Source of the DNA: RGIG1681 sp045657465
Lineage (GTDB): Bacteria; Bacillota; Clostridia; Christensenellales; UBA1242
Length of the DNA: 47,254 nt
Direction: 5' to 3'
Assembly (NCBI GenBank): GCA_045657465.1
Contig: JAZOTD010000029.1
Coordinates: forward strand, 1-47,254
The position numbers were made by a program, and so were the translations under genes. Shown here piece by piece: positions 15,521 to 23,718 of this stretch. The notes under the pieces were generated by a model. The model was not told the origin of the DNA, made no database searches, and saw only the letters and a program-made list of their open reading frames with translations. How positions within the stretch are numbered: position 1 is the stretch's first letter; every line of letters starts with the position of its first letter.

Positions 15521-16213
15521 ATGAAAGGATTAATTATTTCAATTGAAGGCACCGACGGTGCTGGAAAACACACACAACAACAATTATTATTAAATGATTT
15601 GAAAGAACTTGGCTATGAAGTTTTTGACCAATCATTTCCAAACTATGACAGTCCATCTTCTGCCCCAGTAAAAATGTATCTTGCTGGCGAATTTGGCACT
15701 AACACAAACACTCTAAACGCATATCAAGCATCTTCACTTTATGCAGTTGACAGAATGTGCACATTCAAAAAAACAATCGAGCCACATTACAACAATGGCG
15801 AAATCATTCTCTTTGATAGATATGTTCAATCAAATTTCATTCATCAATGTTCAAAAATTGAAAATCTTGATGAAAAATTAGAATTTATTAAATGGGAAGA
15901 AGAATTCGAATATAACACACTGGGCCTTCCAAAACCAGACCTTATTTTCTTTATTGAAATGCCAGTCGAAAAAAGTCTTGAACTTGCAAGAGCAAGGGCT
16001 GAATACAAAAATGGCGAAAGCAAAGATATTCTTGAAGAAGACACCGAATATATGAAAAAATCATATAACAACGGCTTAACCCTAGCAAAAGAACTTGGCT
16101 GGAACATCATTCACTGTGTTGATGAAGAAGGAAACATCAAACACATTGAAGATATTCACAAAGAAATTATGGACATTGCAGTTGCGTTTTTAAAATTAAA
16201 CAAAGAAAACTAA
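15521..16213 (+). CDS. tmk: Thymidylate (dTMP) kinase
   Basis: A 230-residue P-loop kinase that phosphorylates dTMP to dTDP. Visible: P loop EGTDGAGKHTQ (residues 9-19), the DRY motif FDRYVQSN (~93-100), and a Lys/Arg-containing lid region. The residue after the P-loop lysine is His, not the usual Ser/Thr; a following Thr keeps a hydroxyl nearby, as in the GKQTQ forms known from related Clostridia. TAGGAG lies 7-8 bases before the ATG, with a good promoter upstream. The unknown 289-residue gene follows 23 bases later and is probably co-transcribed. Confidence 0.88.
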   Translation: MKGLIISIEGTDGAGKHTQQQLLLNDLKELGYEVFDQSFPNYDSPSSAPVKMYLAGEFGTNTNTLNAYQASSLYAVDRMCTFKKTIEPHYNNGEIILFDRYVQSNFIHQCSKIENLDEKLEFIKWEEEFEYNTLGLPKPDLIFFIEMPVEKSLELARARAEYKNGESKDILEEDTEYMKKSYNNGLTLAKELGWNIIHCVDEEGNIKHIEDIHKEIMDIAVAFLKLNKEN

Positions 16214-16236
16214 GGGAAATAAAAAAGGAGTTTTAA

Positions 16237-17106
16237 ATGGTAAAAAAAATTGAAGACAAATCAATTGTTGGAATTAAAGAACTTTACAAACCTGAAACAA
16301 CATTTGACATTGAGTATTATTCAACAATCAATCCAGAAATAGGAATTAAATATATTGGACCATTTAAAGATAAGTGGTGTTTTGTTGATAGCATTGGAAA
16401 TGTTCCAAAGTTTGCACAATATGGTTCAATTTATAACAGCAATTTCCCAACCCCACCAAAAAAGGTCAAGGTTTTTGCACATCCATCAGGCAAGAGCATT
16501 GCTACAAAATATCCAGACAAAAACCACCCTGCCGAAAAAGGAACTCACCTAACAAAGCAGCAACTAAACGGGCTTAAACTTTTAAGGGGCTACACCGTCG
16601 AAGAAGCAGAATGCATCTATCAAAAAATGCAAGCTGCACACTTTTTAATTGAAGAATTTAAAATGCTGGTCGCCATAGAATATAAAAAAAACAAAAGCTT
16701 TGATTTGCAAACTTACTTAGAAAAGCTTGAAGAAAAAAATCATGTCAAAATTTTATCTTATATAGTTGCAGAAGATGAATTTCCTTACATCTTTAGTTAC
16801 ATTGTGTCTAATGCATTTTTTAACAATGACCAAACACTTGCGCATTACAAAACACATGAAAATGAATATAAAAATTTCTTAAACAAAATCCAACAACGAT
16901 ATACTAATAAAAACTTGTTCTATAAGACCGGTGATGTGGCAGAAGAATCTGCCTTTGATAAAAACAACCCAATCATCACGTCATTCGACAAGATGAGAGA
17001 CAAAAGCAAATTCAAAAATCATCACTACGCATATTGTCCATATGCTGGCATGAAACTAATTCCGGGTCTTGGTTCTCAATCTCAAGACGCCCCACAACCA
17101 CAATAA
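16237..17106 (+). CDS. Hypothetical soluble protein downstream of tmk
   Basis: 289 residues; not recognised. No signal peptide or membrane helix. The N-terminal ~110 residues are beta-rich with many Pro, Gly and aromatic residues (INPEIGIKYIGPFKDKWCFVD). A helical middle (residues ~115-230, with KLEEKNHVKILSYIVAEDE) follows, and the protein ends in a GLGSQSQDAPQPQ tail that looks disordered. AAAGGAG lies 7-8 bases before the ATG. It is the second gene of the tmk unit and ends at a strong terminator. Nothing in it suggests an enzyme. Confidence 0.7.
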   Translation: MVKKIEDKSIVGIKELYKPETTFDIEYYSTINPEIGIKYIGPFKDKWCFVDSIGNVPKFAQYGSIYNSNFPTPPKKVKVFAHPSGKSIATKYPDKNHPAEKGTHLTKQQLNGLKLLRGYTVEEAECIYQKMQAAHFLIEEFKMLVAIEYKKNKSFDLQTYLEKLEEKNHVKILSYIVAEDEFPYIFSYIVSNAFFNNDQTLAHYKTHENEYKNFLNKIQQRYTNKNLFYKTGDVAEESAFDKNNPIITSFDKMRDKSKFKNHHYAYCPYAGMKLIPGLGSQSQDAPQPQ

Positions 17107-17115
17107 TTATCAAAT

Positions 17116-17145
17116 AAAAAGACGTGAATAACTCACGTCTTTTTT
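17116..17145. terminator. Bidirectional terminator
   Basis: AAAAAGACGTGA-ATAAC-TCACGTCTTTTT between convergent genes; it also overlaps the stop codon of the minus-strand acetyltransferase-like gene. Confidence 0.88.
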
Positions 17146-17779
17146 AGTGATAAATTTTCTTCAATTCTTGAGAAATTTTTGAATTTTTAAATACAGTATT
17201 TGGAGAATACTCGCCATAATAAAAGGTTGAATTTTCTTTTTTTACTGATTTTTCAAGCCCTAATAGTGGCACCAAAAATTGTTCATCATACTTGCAACAT
17301 GCCTCAAGTGCAATATACTTAACTTTCACACCAACATTTGCAAGGTCTAGCACACGTTTTTGAAACAAGTCTTCAATTGCCCCATGAAGTTCGCGAATAT
17401 TGTAGCCTTTTACAAAGGCTTCTCCGCCACAAAATAAGTTTATAGACTCATTTCCTTTAAATCCTGTGCAATACTCTTTTTTTAACAATAAAAGCATCTT
17501 TTGATTTTTGATAAAATCAAAAAACACCTGCGTTTTTATTGGAAACCAAAAACTATATCCCATCACTTTTTTGTCATCTTTATCAAAAAACACAAAACAA
17601 AATTGTCCAAAGCTTTTTACAACACTTTTAATGTCAGATTGTTCCCAACTAAATTCGTCTTCATAAAATTCACGATCAATTGCCAAACACTCGTCAATCA
17701 TTGATTCAGTAATGTCTGCACCAGTAAATGCCACTATTCGGTCAAAACCATGAGCATTAAACACATTTTCAATAACCAT
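17144..17779 (-). CDS. Putative GNAT-fold acetyltransferase
   Basis: 211 residues. The pattern ECLAIDREFYEDEFSWEQSD...FCFVFFDKDDKKVMGYSFWFPIK (residues ~28-83) resembles the first helix and central strands of GNAT-fold N-acetyltransferases. ALEACCKYDEQFLVPLLGLEKS (~157-178) resembles their C-terminal strand-helix. The acetyl-CoA pyrophosphate loop (R/QxxGxG/A) is not clearly present, so activity is uncertain. SD is weak (GGTG). It lies 11 bases after the paralogue pair and should be the last gene of that operon, which suggests a link, perhaps modification of those proteins; that is inference only. Confidence 0.5.
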   Translation of the reverse strand: MVIENVFNAHGFDRIVAFTGADITESMIDECLAIDREFYEDEFSWEQSDIKSVVKSFGQFCFVFFDKDDKKVMGYSFWFPIKTQVFFDFIKNQKMLLLLKKEYCTGFKGNESINLFCGGEAFVKGYNIRELHGAIEDLFQKRVLDLANVGVKVKYIALEACCKYDEQFLVPLLGLEKSVKKENSTFYYGEYSPNTVFKNSKISQELKKIYH

Positions 17780-17790
17780 TTTTCACCAAC

Positions 17791-18570
17791 TTAGTCTTTT
17801 TTTGAGCCCATTTGTGATGACTTTCCTTTTTCTGACCCATCTCCGCCTAAAACTGAATCTAAATCATCACCTGACTTTTCTCTTTTTTCAGCTTTTGCTT
17901 TTAACACGTTATTCACAATCGTTTCTATCCCTTTTTGAATAGTTGATTCATTTCCTTTGTATGACACCTTTAAGTCATTAATGATAGGTTCCATGAAAAT
18001 ATCACCATAATAACTATTGCTTAAATCAGAGAGATTAAAAAATCTTGTGTCACTATCTCCATAAGATTCGAGATATTCTCTTTGAACTTCACTTGTTGGT
18101 TTTGTTTTAGCAGATTCAATCAAAGCAACCATTTTATCCATCTTATTAATACGTGCAACATATCCCATTTCAAGATCACGACACGTGCCTTGGATAATAG
18201 TGCTGGCCATTTTTGGAGGAAATGCTTGTTCAATCACCTTTTTCCAACGAGGAAGCTTAACCTTCATGGCATCTTGGCAAATTTTTGTTTCCATTTCTTG
18301 CTCTTTTTCCATTTCAAGCATTTCTTTTTTGCGTTGTTCCAAATATTCACTTTTTGATTTGCCAGACATTGTTCTATACATTTCATCTTCTGACATAAAT
18401 GAATAATATTCCTTGCCATTAAGTGTTACTTTGGCATTTTCACCCTTTCTTCCTTTTTCTAACAATACAGGAAAAGCATCTGACACGTTAGCAAATTTAA
18501 CAACTTCTTTGTCAGGAAGTTGCTTTGCTCTTCTTTTTAAATCTTCAATAAAATCATTACTTATTTCCAT
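17791..18570 (-). CDS. Hypothetical protein, second of a tandem paralogue pair
   Basis: 259 residues; family not recognised. It aligns along its length with the next upstream gene (18582-19253). Shared blocks are KVTLNGKEYYSFMSEDEMYRTMSG (residues ~48-71), a charged helical or coiled middle, KLPRWKKVIEQAFPPKMASTIIQGT (~106-130), and a tail DDLDSVLGGDGSEKGKSSQ. A ~50-residue insertion before the tail is specific to this copy. No signal peptide or membrane helix, so it is cytoplasmic. AGGAG lies 8 bases before the ATG. It is co-transcribed with its paralogue and a GNAT-like gene. Confidence 0.7.
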   Translation of the reverse strand: MEISNDFIEDLKRRAKQLPDKEVVKFANVSDAFPVLLEKGRKGENAKVTLNGKEYYSFMSEDEMYRTMSGKSKSEYLEQRKKEMLEMEKEQEMETKICQDAMKVKLPRWKKVIEQAFPPKMASTIIQGTCRDLEMGYVARINKMDKMVALIESAKTKPTSEVQREYLESYGDSDTRFFNLSDLSNSYYGDIFMEPIINDLKVSYKGNESTIQKGIETIVNNVLKAKAEKREKSGDDLDSVLGGDGSEKGKSSQMGSKKD

Positions 18571-18581
18571 AATTCAATCTC

Positions 18582-19253
18582 CTATTCTTTTATTGAACCC
18601 TTTTGAGAAGACTTTCCCTTTTCAGATTCTTCACTGCCCAAAATAGCATCTAAATCATTGCTTGATTTTTGAGATTGTTTTTTTTGTGTTTGTTTTTCTT
18701 CAACTATTTTTTCCCAATCCTTTGTTGTTTCTTTTAAAAATTTAGTATATTTGTCTAATTCACAATAAACAGAAAAATCACCTTTTTTCAAACTCTGATA
18801 AGCTCCTTGCAAAACCAATTGTGCATCTGGTGCCAAAGCTTCTATAATAAAAGTCCAATATGGTAATTTTTCATCTAAAGCTCTTTCACAAAGTCTTTTT
18901 CTTCTTTCTTCAAGAAGTTTTATTCTTTCTTTATCTGCAGAATACTTTATTGATCCAATTTCTTTTTCAACTTCATAAAGCATATCATCACGCATATCAA
19001 AATTTTCTTTAGACTCAAATTGTCCCCTTGATAATCCGCCAGAGAATTGTCTATACATTTCATCTTCAGTCATGCATGAATAATAGTTTTTTCCGTTAAT
19101 TGAACATTTAACCAATTCACCCTTCTTTCCAAATTGAAGCAGCTTCTTAAATATTTTCTCAACAGGTTCACCCTTACCTTCATATAAATCATAAATATCA
19201 TACTCGTATGCACTATCTAACATGTGTTGCTTAAATTGTTCGCTAATATTCAT
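18582..19253 (-). CDS. Hypothetical protein, first of a tandem paralogue pair
   Basis: 223 residues with the same architecture as the gene 11 bases downstream: KCSINGKNYYSCMTEDEMYRQFSG (residues ~53-76), a charged helix, KLPYWTFIIEALAPDAQLVLQGAY (~128-151) and the tail NDLDAILGSEESEKGKSSQ. The common C-terminal signature DLDxxLGxxxSEKGKSSQxGSxK is striking, because disordered tails usually diverge first; it may be a recognition or localisation tag. I chose the ATG at 19253, which has AAGGAG 9 bases upstream; the ATG at 19274 overlaps that site. A strong promoter precedes it. No function assigned. Confidence 0.7.
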   Translation of the reverse strand: MNISEQFKQHMLDSAYEYDIYDLYEGKGEPVEKIFKKLLQFGKKGELVKCSINGKNYYSCMTEDEMYRQFSGGLSRGQFESKENFDMRDDMLYEVEKEIGSIKYSADKERIKLLEERRKRLCERALDEKLPYWTFIIEALAPDAQLVLQGAYQSLKKGDFSVYCELDKYTKFLKETTKDWEKIVEEKQTQKKQSQKSSNDLDAILGSEESEKGKSSQKGSIKE

Positions 19254-19283
19254 TTTAAAATTCTCCTTCCTCATCTCAATTAA

Positions 19284-19313
19284 ATCATACCCTTAATTTT
19301 CAAACATTGTCAA
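19284..19313 (-). promoter_or_regulatory. Promoter of the paralogue-pair operon
   Basis: A perfect TTGACA (19308-19313), an 18-base spacer and TATGAT (19284-19289) on the minus strand. Confidence 0.75.
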
Positions 19314-19395
19314 ATAAAAAAGTTTTAAAACTATAAAAAGTTATGTAAATACTTAATTTTTCAATAATTATAAGCCATTCTTTTAAAAAATCTAA

Positions 19396-19427
19396 AAAAA
19401 ATCTAGGCATTACACCTAGATTTTTTA
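19396..19427 (-). terminator. Terminator of the rubrerythrin operon
   Basis: AAAATCTAGG-CATTACA-CCTAGATTTT with a T tract on the minus strand, downstream of rubrerythrin. Confidence 0.85.
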
Positions 19428-19455
19428 TCTTCTAAATTAATTTTGATTTTGATGT

Positions 19456-20001
19456 TTAGTAGTTTTTTGCTTCAAGTTCAAAATAAGCTTTTGGATGAGC
19501 ACAGGTTGGGCAAAGTTCTGGAGCTTTTTCACCAATGTGAATGTGTCCACAATTTCTGCATTTCCAAATGTGAATGCCTGTATCTTTTGTGAAAACTTGG
19601 TTTTGTTCAATATTTTCAACAAGTTTTCTATATCTTTCTTCATGGTGTTTTTCAACTTCACCAACAAGTCTAAATTTTGCAGCGATTTCAACAAATCCTT
19701 CTTTTTCAGCAACTTCTGCAAATTCTCTATACATATCTGTCCATTCGTAATTTTCACCAGCAGCTGCATCTTTTAAATTTTGAAGGGTTGAACCAATTTC
19801 GCCACCTTCCAAATATTTAAACCACATTTTAGCATGTTCTTTTTCATTGTCAGCTGTTTCTGTAAAAATTGCTGCAATTTGTTCATATCCTTCTTTTTTT
19901 GCCTTGCTAGCATAATAAGAATATTTGTTTCTCGCTTGAGATTCACCAGCAAAAGCAGCCATTAAATTTTTTTCTGTTTGTGTTCCTTTCAATTCTTTCA
20001 T
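19456..20001 (-). CDS. rbr: Rubrerythrin
   Basis: A 181-residue non-haem di-iron peroxidase of anaerobes that reduces hydrogen peroxide using rubredoxin-type electron transfer. The N-terminal four-helix bundle carries the two E...ExxH-type metal sites (GESQARNKY; DNEKEHAKM; VEKHHEERY). The C-terminal rubredoxin-like domain has CRNCGHIHIGEKAPELCPTC (two CxxC pairs). Complete and of normal length. AAGGAG lies 7-8 bases upstream. It is the second gene of a two-gene unit behind a HAD-type phosphatase, 12 bases apart. It points to an anaerobe that meets oxidative stress. Confidence 0.95.
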   Translation of the reverse strand: MKELKGTQTEKNLMAAFAGESQARNKYSYYASKAKKEGYEQIAAIFTETADNEKEHAKMWFKYLEGGEIGSTLQNLKDAAAGENYEWTDMYREFAEVAEKEGFVEIAAKFRLVGEVEKHHEERYRKLVENIEQNQVFTKDTGIHIWKCRNCGHIHIGEKAPELCPTCAHPKAYFELEAKNY

Positions 20002-20013
20002 AAATGTTCTCCT

Positions 20014-20586
20014 TTATTTATAATCTTTAACATCAATTTCTTTTACATTATCGCCATCAACCAAAAAAGCCTGATTTGAAATTCTCATCATTGGCAAATC
20101 ACTGAGCGAATCTGAATAAAACGCATCGAGTTTTGAAGTTTTAAACCTACGCTTAAACTCACGCTTCTTCACTTCACCATAACAATTTTCGCCGTAAATC
20201 TTGCCCGTCTTCACACTATAATTTGTTGCAATCCAATTTTGAATATGAAGCATGTCCATAACCGGCTTAATGATAAATGCAAGAGATGCAGAGATAATCA
20301 CGTCATCATCTTGTTTTTGAAGTGTATACCAATCTTTAATTTTGTTGGCATGTTTTTCCCAAAACTTGTCGACGATTTTTTCGATGTTTGAATGCCATGG
20401 AACAAAGAAAAATAAACATTCTTTGGTTTTTTTCTTGCTCAAAATTTTCATTCCATAGAGCGCAAGCACAATCAAAAACCAAGGTGCAAACAACAAAAGA
20501 TATGGTCTATGAAAAATCATATACACAAAAAAATCTGTTGAACTATCAGTTTTATAAATTGTCTTGTCAAAATCGTAACCTTTCAT
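20014..20586 (-). CDS. HAD-superfamily (subclass IB, SerB-like) phosphatase
   Basis: 190 residues. The HAD motifs are in order: motif I YDFDKTIYKTD (residues 4-14, nucleophile Asp5, acid/base Asp7), motif II ISASL (~98-102), the lysine of motif III (~130), and motif IV FYSDSLSDLPMM (~156-167). A hydrophobic segment FHRPYLLLFAPWFLIVLALYG (~25-45) in the cap region is a familiar feature of this group in Bacillota and may associate with the membrane. The substrate, perhaps a phospho-lipid or phospho-amino acid, cannot be told from sequence. AGGAG lies 6-7 bases upstream. Co-transcribed with rubrerythrin. Confidence 0.82.
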   Translation of the reverse strand: MKGYDFDKTIYKTDSSTDFFVYMIFHRPYLLLFAPWFLIVLALYGMKILSKKKTKECLFFFVPWHSNIEKIVDKFWEKHANKIKDWYTLQKQDDDVIISASLAFIIKPVMDMLHIQNWIATNYSVKTGKIYGENCYGEVKKREFKRRFKTSKLDAFYSDSLSDLPMMRISNQAFLVDGDNVKEIDVKDYK

Positions 20587-20602
20587 AATATCTCCTAAAA
20601 TG

Positions 20603-20632
20603 ATTATATATGATTTTAAGGTTTTTCGTCAA
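20603..20632 (-). promoter_or_regulatory. Promoter of the HAD phosphatase-rubrerythrin unit
   Basis: TTGACG (20627-20632), an 18-base spacer and a perfect TATAAT (20603-20608) on the minus strand. Confidence 0.75.
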
Positions 20633-20634
20633 TC

Positions 20635-20663
20635 AAAAAATGTATCAAGATAACCCTGATACA
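20635..20663 (-). terminator. Terminator of the helicase/GLUG operon
   Basis: TGTATCA/TGATACA stem with a 9-base loop, followed on the minus strand by a T6 run that lies just upstream of the next promoter. Confidence 0.8.
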
Positions 20664-20687
20664 TTATATTTTTTCAAAATTATTTTA

Positions 20688-20945
20688 TTACAATTTCAAC
20701 TTTGTAAACCTTTTCAAAACAATATAAACCACAATCAACAAAATTGCCAACACATTCAACAACACAATAGCCATATTGAAAACAGCAAACCCATCTATGA
20801 GTTTTGTTGGCGATGTTCTTGTTTGAATGATTTGAACAACGTTTAGAATCACTGCAGCCACATCAAGTAGCATCACAACAAACAAAATAATTGCAAGCGC
20901 AAAAAGCCATTTGTTTTTCTTTAACTTAAAAAAACTACTAACCAT
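20688..20945 (-). CDS. Small two-helix membrane protein, last gene of the GLUG/helicase operon
   Basis: 85 residues: a basic N terminus, a helix at ~13-37, a short loop with TRTSPTKLIDG, a helix at ~52-77 and a basic end. Family not recognised. Its start overlaps the GLUG gene by 8 bases, and GAGGTGA lies upstream, so it is translationally coupled. It could be a membrane partner of the single-pass GLUG protein. No catalytic motif. Confidence 0.65.
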   Translation of the reverse strand: MVSSFFKLKKNKWLFALAIILFVVMLLDVAAVILNVVQIIQTRTSPTKLIDGFAVFNMAIVLLNVLAILLIVVYIVLKRFTKLKL

Positions 20946-22992
20946 TCAAAATCACCTCGCTTGCAATATCTTCTAATTTTTCGTGAGCCACAAAAATCTC
21001 TTCAGACTTAATTTCAACTGGAGATTGTGAAATAATTTGATATTCATATCTGCCTGTTGATTGATTATAAACTGGAATAGGGCTAAGCACTGAAGACACA
21101 CCATAAGCCGCACCGCACTTGTTTGCAACAACGACATAATGATTATCTTTAACATATGTTAGTCCATGAGCAGTAGCAAGCCCAGCAGGTGCATACTGAA
21201 CCACCCCCAAACAACCAGCAACCAAACCATATAAATGATTCAGCCCCAGAGTTGATAGCTCAGATATTCCAAGATATTCAACATTTGCATAACTTGATTC
21301 TAATTTAGCGGAATTGTTATAACCAACAACACCACCAACATATGCAGCAAATCCTTTTGTTTCAATATCAGTTGTTGCATTAATTGTTCCCACAAAACCA
21401 CAACTAACAATTTCACTAGAATTGTGTCCAACAACACCACCAACACAAATCAGATTTGACTTGCTATAACCTTCAACCATCACGTCGCCAACCTCTGAAA
21501 GTTGACACTTTGACTTTTCAACAATAGCCGTTTTTTCTTCTGTAAAAATATTTCGAGCAACAACGCCACCAACATAACATATTGTCACATCACCCTTACC
21601 GACAACTTTTCCCTTGTTGATTGAATTTGACACACTGCCATAATTGTCACAAACAACACCACCAACAATAGTAGCAAACTCATACTCTTCATTCTTTTCA
21701 GCCATTGTTGACTCTGCAGAAACAAGTGCAAAGTTTCTGCAATTTTTAATTTTACCATGGTTTGAAATACACACACCCGCAGTGTTTGGATTCCATTCTT
21801 TGTCTGATGTTTGAATGAGTGAAAGATTGTTTTCACAGTTTTCAATCATACCTTTGTTTTCAGCAACAATGCCACCTAAATCAACAGTATCTGCTTCAAC
21901 TTTAGAAGTGTTGGTTTTTGAGTTTTTTATAGTTCCTGTGTTAATCCCCGCGATTCCGGCAAAAAATACATTTGAACTGCGGTTGTTTGAAATTTTTCCA
22001 TTAACCACAACTTTTGAATCTTCAATTATACCACTGTTATCAGCAACCATTCCAGCTAAATAAACATCTTCTTCATTAAAGGTTTTCAAATCTACTTCAG
22101 CAAAAATTTCGCATTTTTTAATATTTCCGCTAGATTTTTTAGCAATTATTGCATAATTTTGCGAAATATTTTCATTTTTTATTTCAGTGGAAATTGTAAG
22201 ATTCTCAATATTTCCACTAAGTGTTTTCACAAATCCATCACTCATAAATTCGCCAGCATCAACTTCATACCCATTGCCAAAAATTGTTCCAGAAAAATCA
22301 TAAGGCACAAACGTTTCAGTGAGCACAATATCTTTTTCTAATGAATAATATCGCTTACCTTTTTTAATGGCTGACTGAAGTCCGCTTGCAGATGTGATTT
22401 TAATTGGTGATGCCATTGTTCCAATGCCTGATGTGCTTTTTATAAACACAACAGAAATTGATGAAATGGCAATGACAAATGCAAAAATAGAAACCATAAG
22501 TGCAACAAACCATTTTTGCTTGGCTAACAATTTCTTTTTTGGAAGTTCAATGCCATTTATTGAAATATCAATTTCGATTTTTTGATTTAAAATGTAAATT
22601 TTGCGTAAATTTTCAATAATTTCTTCATTTTTGTATAACTTTTTAAAATATTTATCAAGCAGATATCGTTCATCTAAAATAGCCAACATTTCAATTGGAT
22701 AAATTATTTTGTCATTTAGCACAAATAATTTGAGTGATTTTTTCGCATGCTTTTTAAACTTCAAGTATGCATCATAATTTTCTTCAACAACATTGTAGTT
22801 ATGAATCGGCAAAAGCCATTTTTCAAACTTATCTAAAATCTTATAGCTACCATATAAATACAACAGCGACAATATAGGAAATCTTCCAAAGCAGATATTT
22901 AAATCAGATTTTGAAAGCATGAGAGAAGAAAATGACTTTAAGTCATCTTTCTTAATCGCTTCAAACAATTGATTTAATTCAACTTTTTCCAT
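20938..22992 (-). CDS. Single-pass membrane protein with cytoplasmic helical domain and extracellular GLUG repeats
   Basis: 684 residues in three parts. Residues 1-~155 are a helical cytoplasmic domain with ankyrin-like spacing (LFEAIKKDDLKSFSSLML; YPIEMLAILDERYLLDKYFKKLY). Residues ~161-187 are one transmembrane helix (WFVALMVSIFAFVIAISSISV), with no cleavable signal. The remainder is an exported beta-helix with about eight GLUG-type repeats (AGMVADNSGIIEDS, GGIVAENKGMIENC, GGVVCDNYGSVSNS, GGVVGHNSSEIVSC). AAAGGA lies about 6 bases before the ATG. It sits between a coiled-coil protein and a small membrane protein in a coupled operon with an SF1 helicase. The domain order suggests a surface sensor or adhesin with an internal partner. 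Confidence 0.75.
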   Translation of the reverse strand: MEKVELNQLFEAIKKDDLKSFSSLMLSKSDLNICFGRFPILSLLYLYGSYKILDKFEKWLLPIHNYNVVEENYDAYLKFKKHAKKSLKLFVLNDKIIYPIEMLAILDERYLLDKYFKKLYKNEEIIENLRKIYILNQKIEIDISINGIELPKKKLLAKQKWFVALMVSIFAFVIAISSISVVFIKSTSGIGTMASPIKITSASGLQSAIKKGKRYYSLEKDIVLTETFVPYDFSGTIFGNGYEVDAGEFMSDGFVKTLSGNIENLTISTEIKNENISQNYAIIAKKSSGNIKKCEIFAEVDLKTFNEEDVYLAGMVADNSGIIEDSKVVVNGKISNNRSSNVFFAGIAGINTGTIKNSKTNTSKVEADTVDLGGIVAENKGMIENCENNLSLIQTSDKEWNPNTAGVCISNHGKIKNCRNFALVSAESTMAEKNEEYEFATIVGGVVCDNYGSVSNSINKGKVVGKGDVTICYVGGVVARNIFTEEKTAIVEKSKCQLSEVGDVMVEGYSKSNLICVGGVVGHNSSEIVSCGFVGTINATTDIETKGFAAYVGGVVGYNNSAKLESSYANVEYLGISELSTLGLNHLYGLVAGCLGVVQYAPAGLATAHGLTYVKDNHYVVVANKCGAAYGVSSVLSPIPVYNQSTGRYEYQIISQSPVEIKSEEIFVAHEKLEDIASEVILNG

Positions 22993-23004
22993 TATCGTCC
23001 TTTG

Positions 23005-23718
23005 TTATTTTTTTATTTTTACTCTTCTGTCTTCCGCCCACTTATCTAAAATATCATAGATATAAGCTTCGTTAACGTCTTCTTTTTCAACAATCTTTTT
23101 TAGAAGTTCATTTGAAGACTTGTATGTTTCAACCAATCCTTCAATTGTTTGTTTTTCTTCTTCAAGATGTTTTGCAATGCTTTGATTGCCTTCTTTTATT
23201 TCTTTGATTGAATTGGTGTTTTCAATAATGTTTTCAGCAACATCTTTGTTGATGAAATCACCAACAGTTTGCAAGTTTGAGTTATATGCATCAAGACTCT
23301 TTTTCAAATCTTTCAAATCATAGTTTCTGCGTTTTTCTTCAATGATTGTGTCAAGACGACCAATTTGTTCTTCTGCCTTAGCTTCAATCTCATTAACCGC
23401 AGAAATTCTGTCTTGAATACTTTTAAACATGCCAATCAAACTATCAACTTCTTCAGTGTATTTTTCTGAACTCTTCAAAAATTGGTCAACCTTTCTTGTA
23501 AGCTCTTCACTCTTTTCTGCTTGGCTTGCCAAATTTTTGTATATCTCAGAAAGTTTACCCTGAACATCTCCCGAAAAAGCAACATTGAGTTTGTCAACAT
23601 CATTTTTAAGTGCACCATAAGTTTCCAAAAACTCATGCATGTCGGCTTGTATTGGAACCAGCATTTCACGATATCCAACGAACGCATCAATAAGGGCATT
23701 TACTTCATTATTATCCAT
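23005..23718 (-). CDS. Coiled-coil cytoplasmic protein of unknown function
   Basis: 237 residues, predicted almost wholly alpha-helical with heptad-like regions (LASQAEKSEELTRKVDQFL; IEAKAEEQIGRLDTIIEEKRR; HLEEEKQTIEGLVETYK). No membrane helix or catalytic motif. The C-terminal segment YIYDILDKWAEDRRVKIKK is the most distinctive part. AAGGAG lies about 7 bases before the ATG, which overlaps the helicase end by 8 bases. As the product between a helicase and a membrane protein it could be a scaffold or adaptor; that is inference from order. Confidence 0.7.
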   Translation of the reverse strand: MDNNEVNALIDAFVGYREMLVPIQADMHEFLETYGALKNDVDKLNVAFSGDVQGKLSEIYKNLASQAEKSEELTRKVDQFLKSSEKYTEEVDSLIGMFKSIQDRISAVNEIEAKAEEQIGRLDTIIEEKRRNYDLKDLKKSLDAYNSNLQTVGDFINKDVAENIIENTNSIKEIKEGNQSIAKHLEEEKQTIEGLVETYKSSNELLKKIVEKEDVNEAYIYDILDKWAEDRRVKIKK

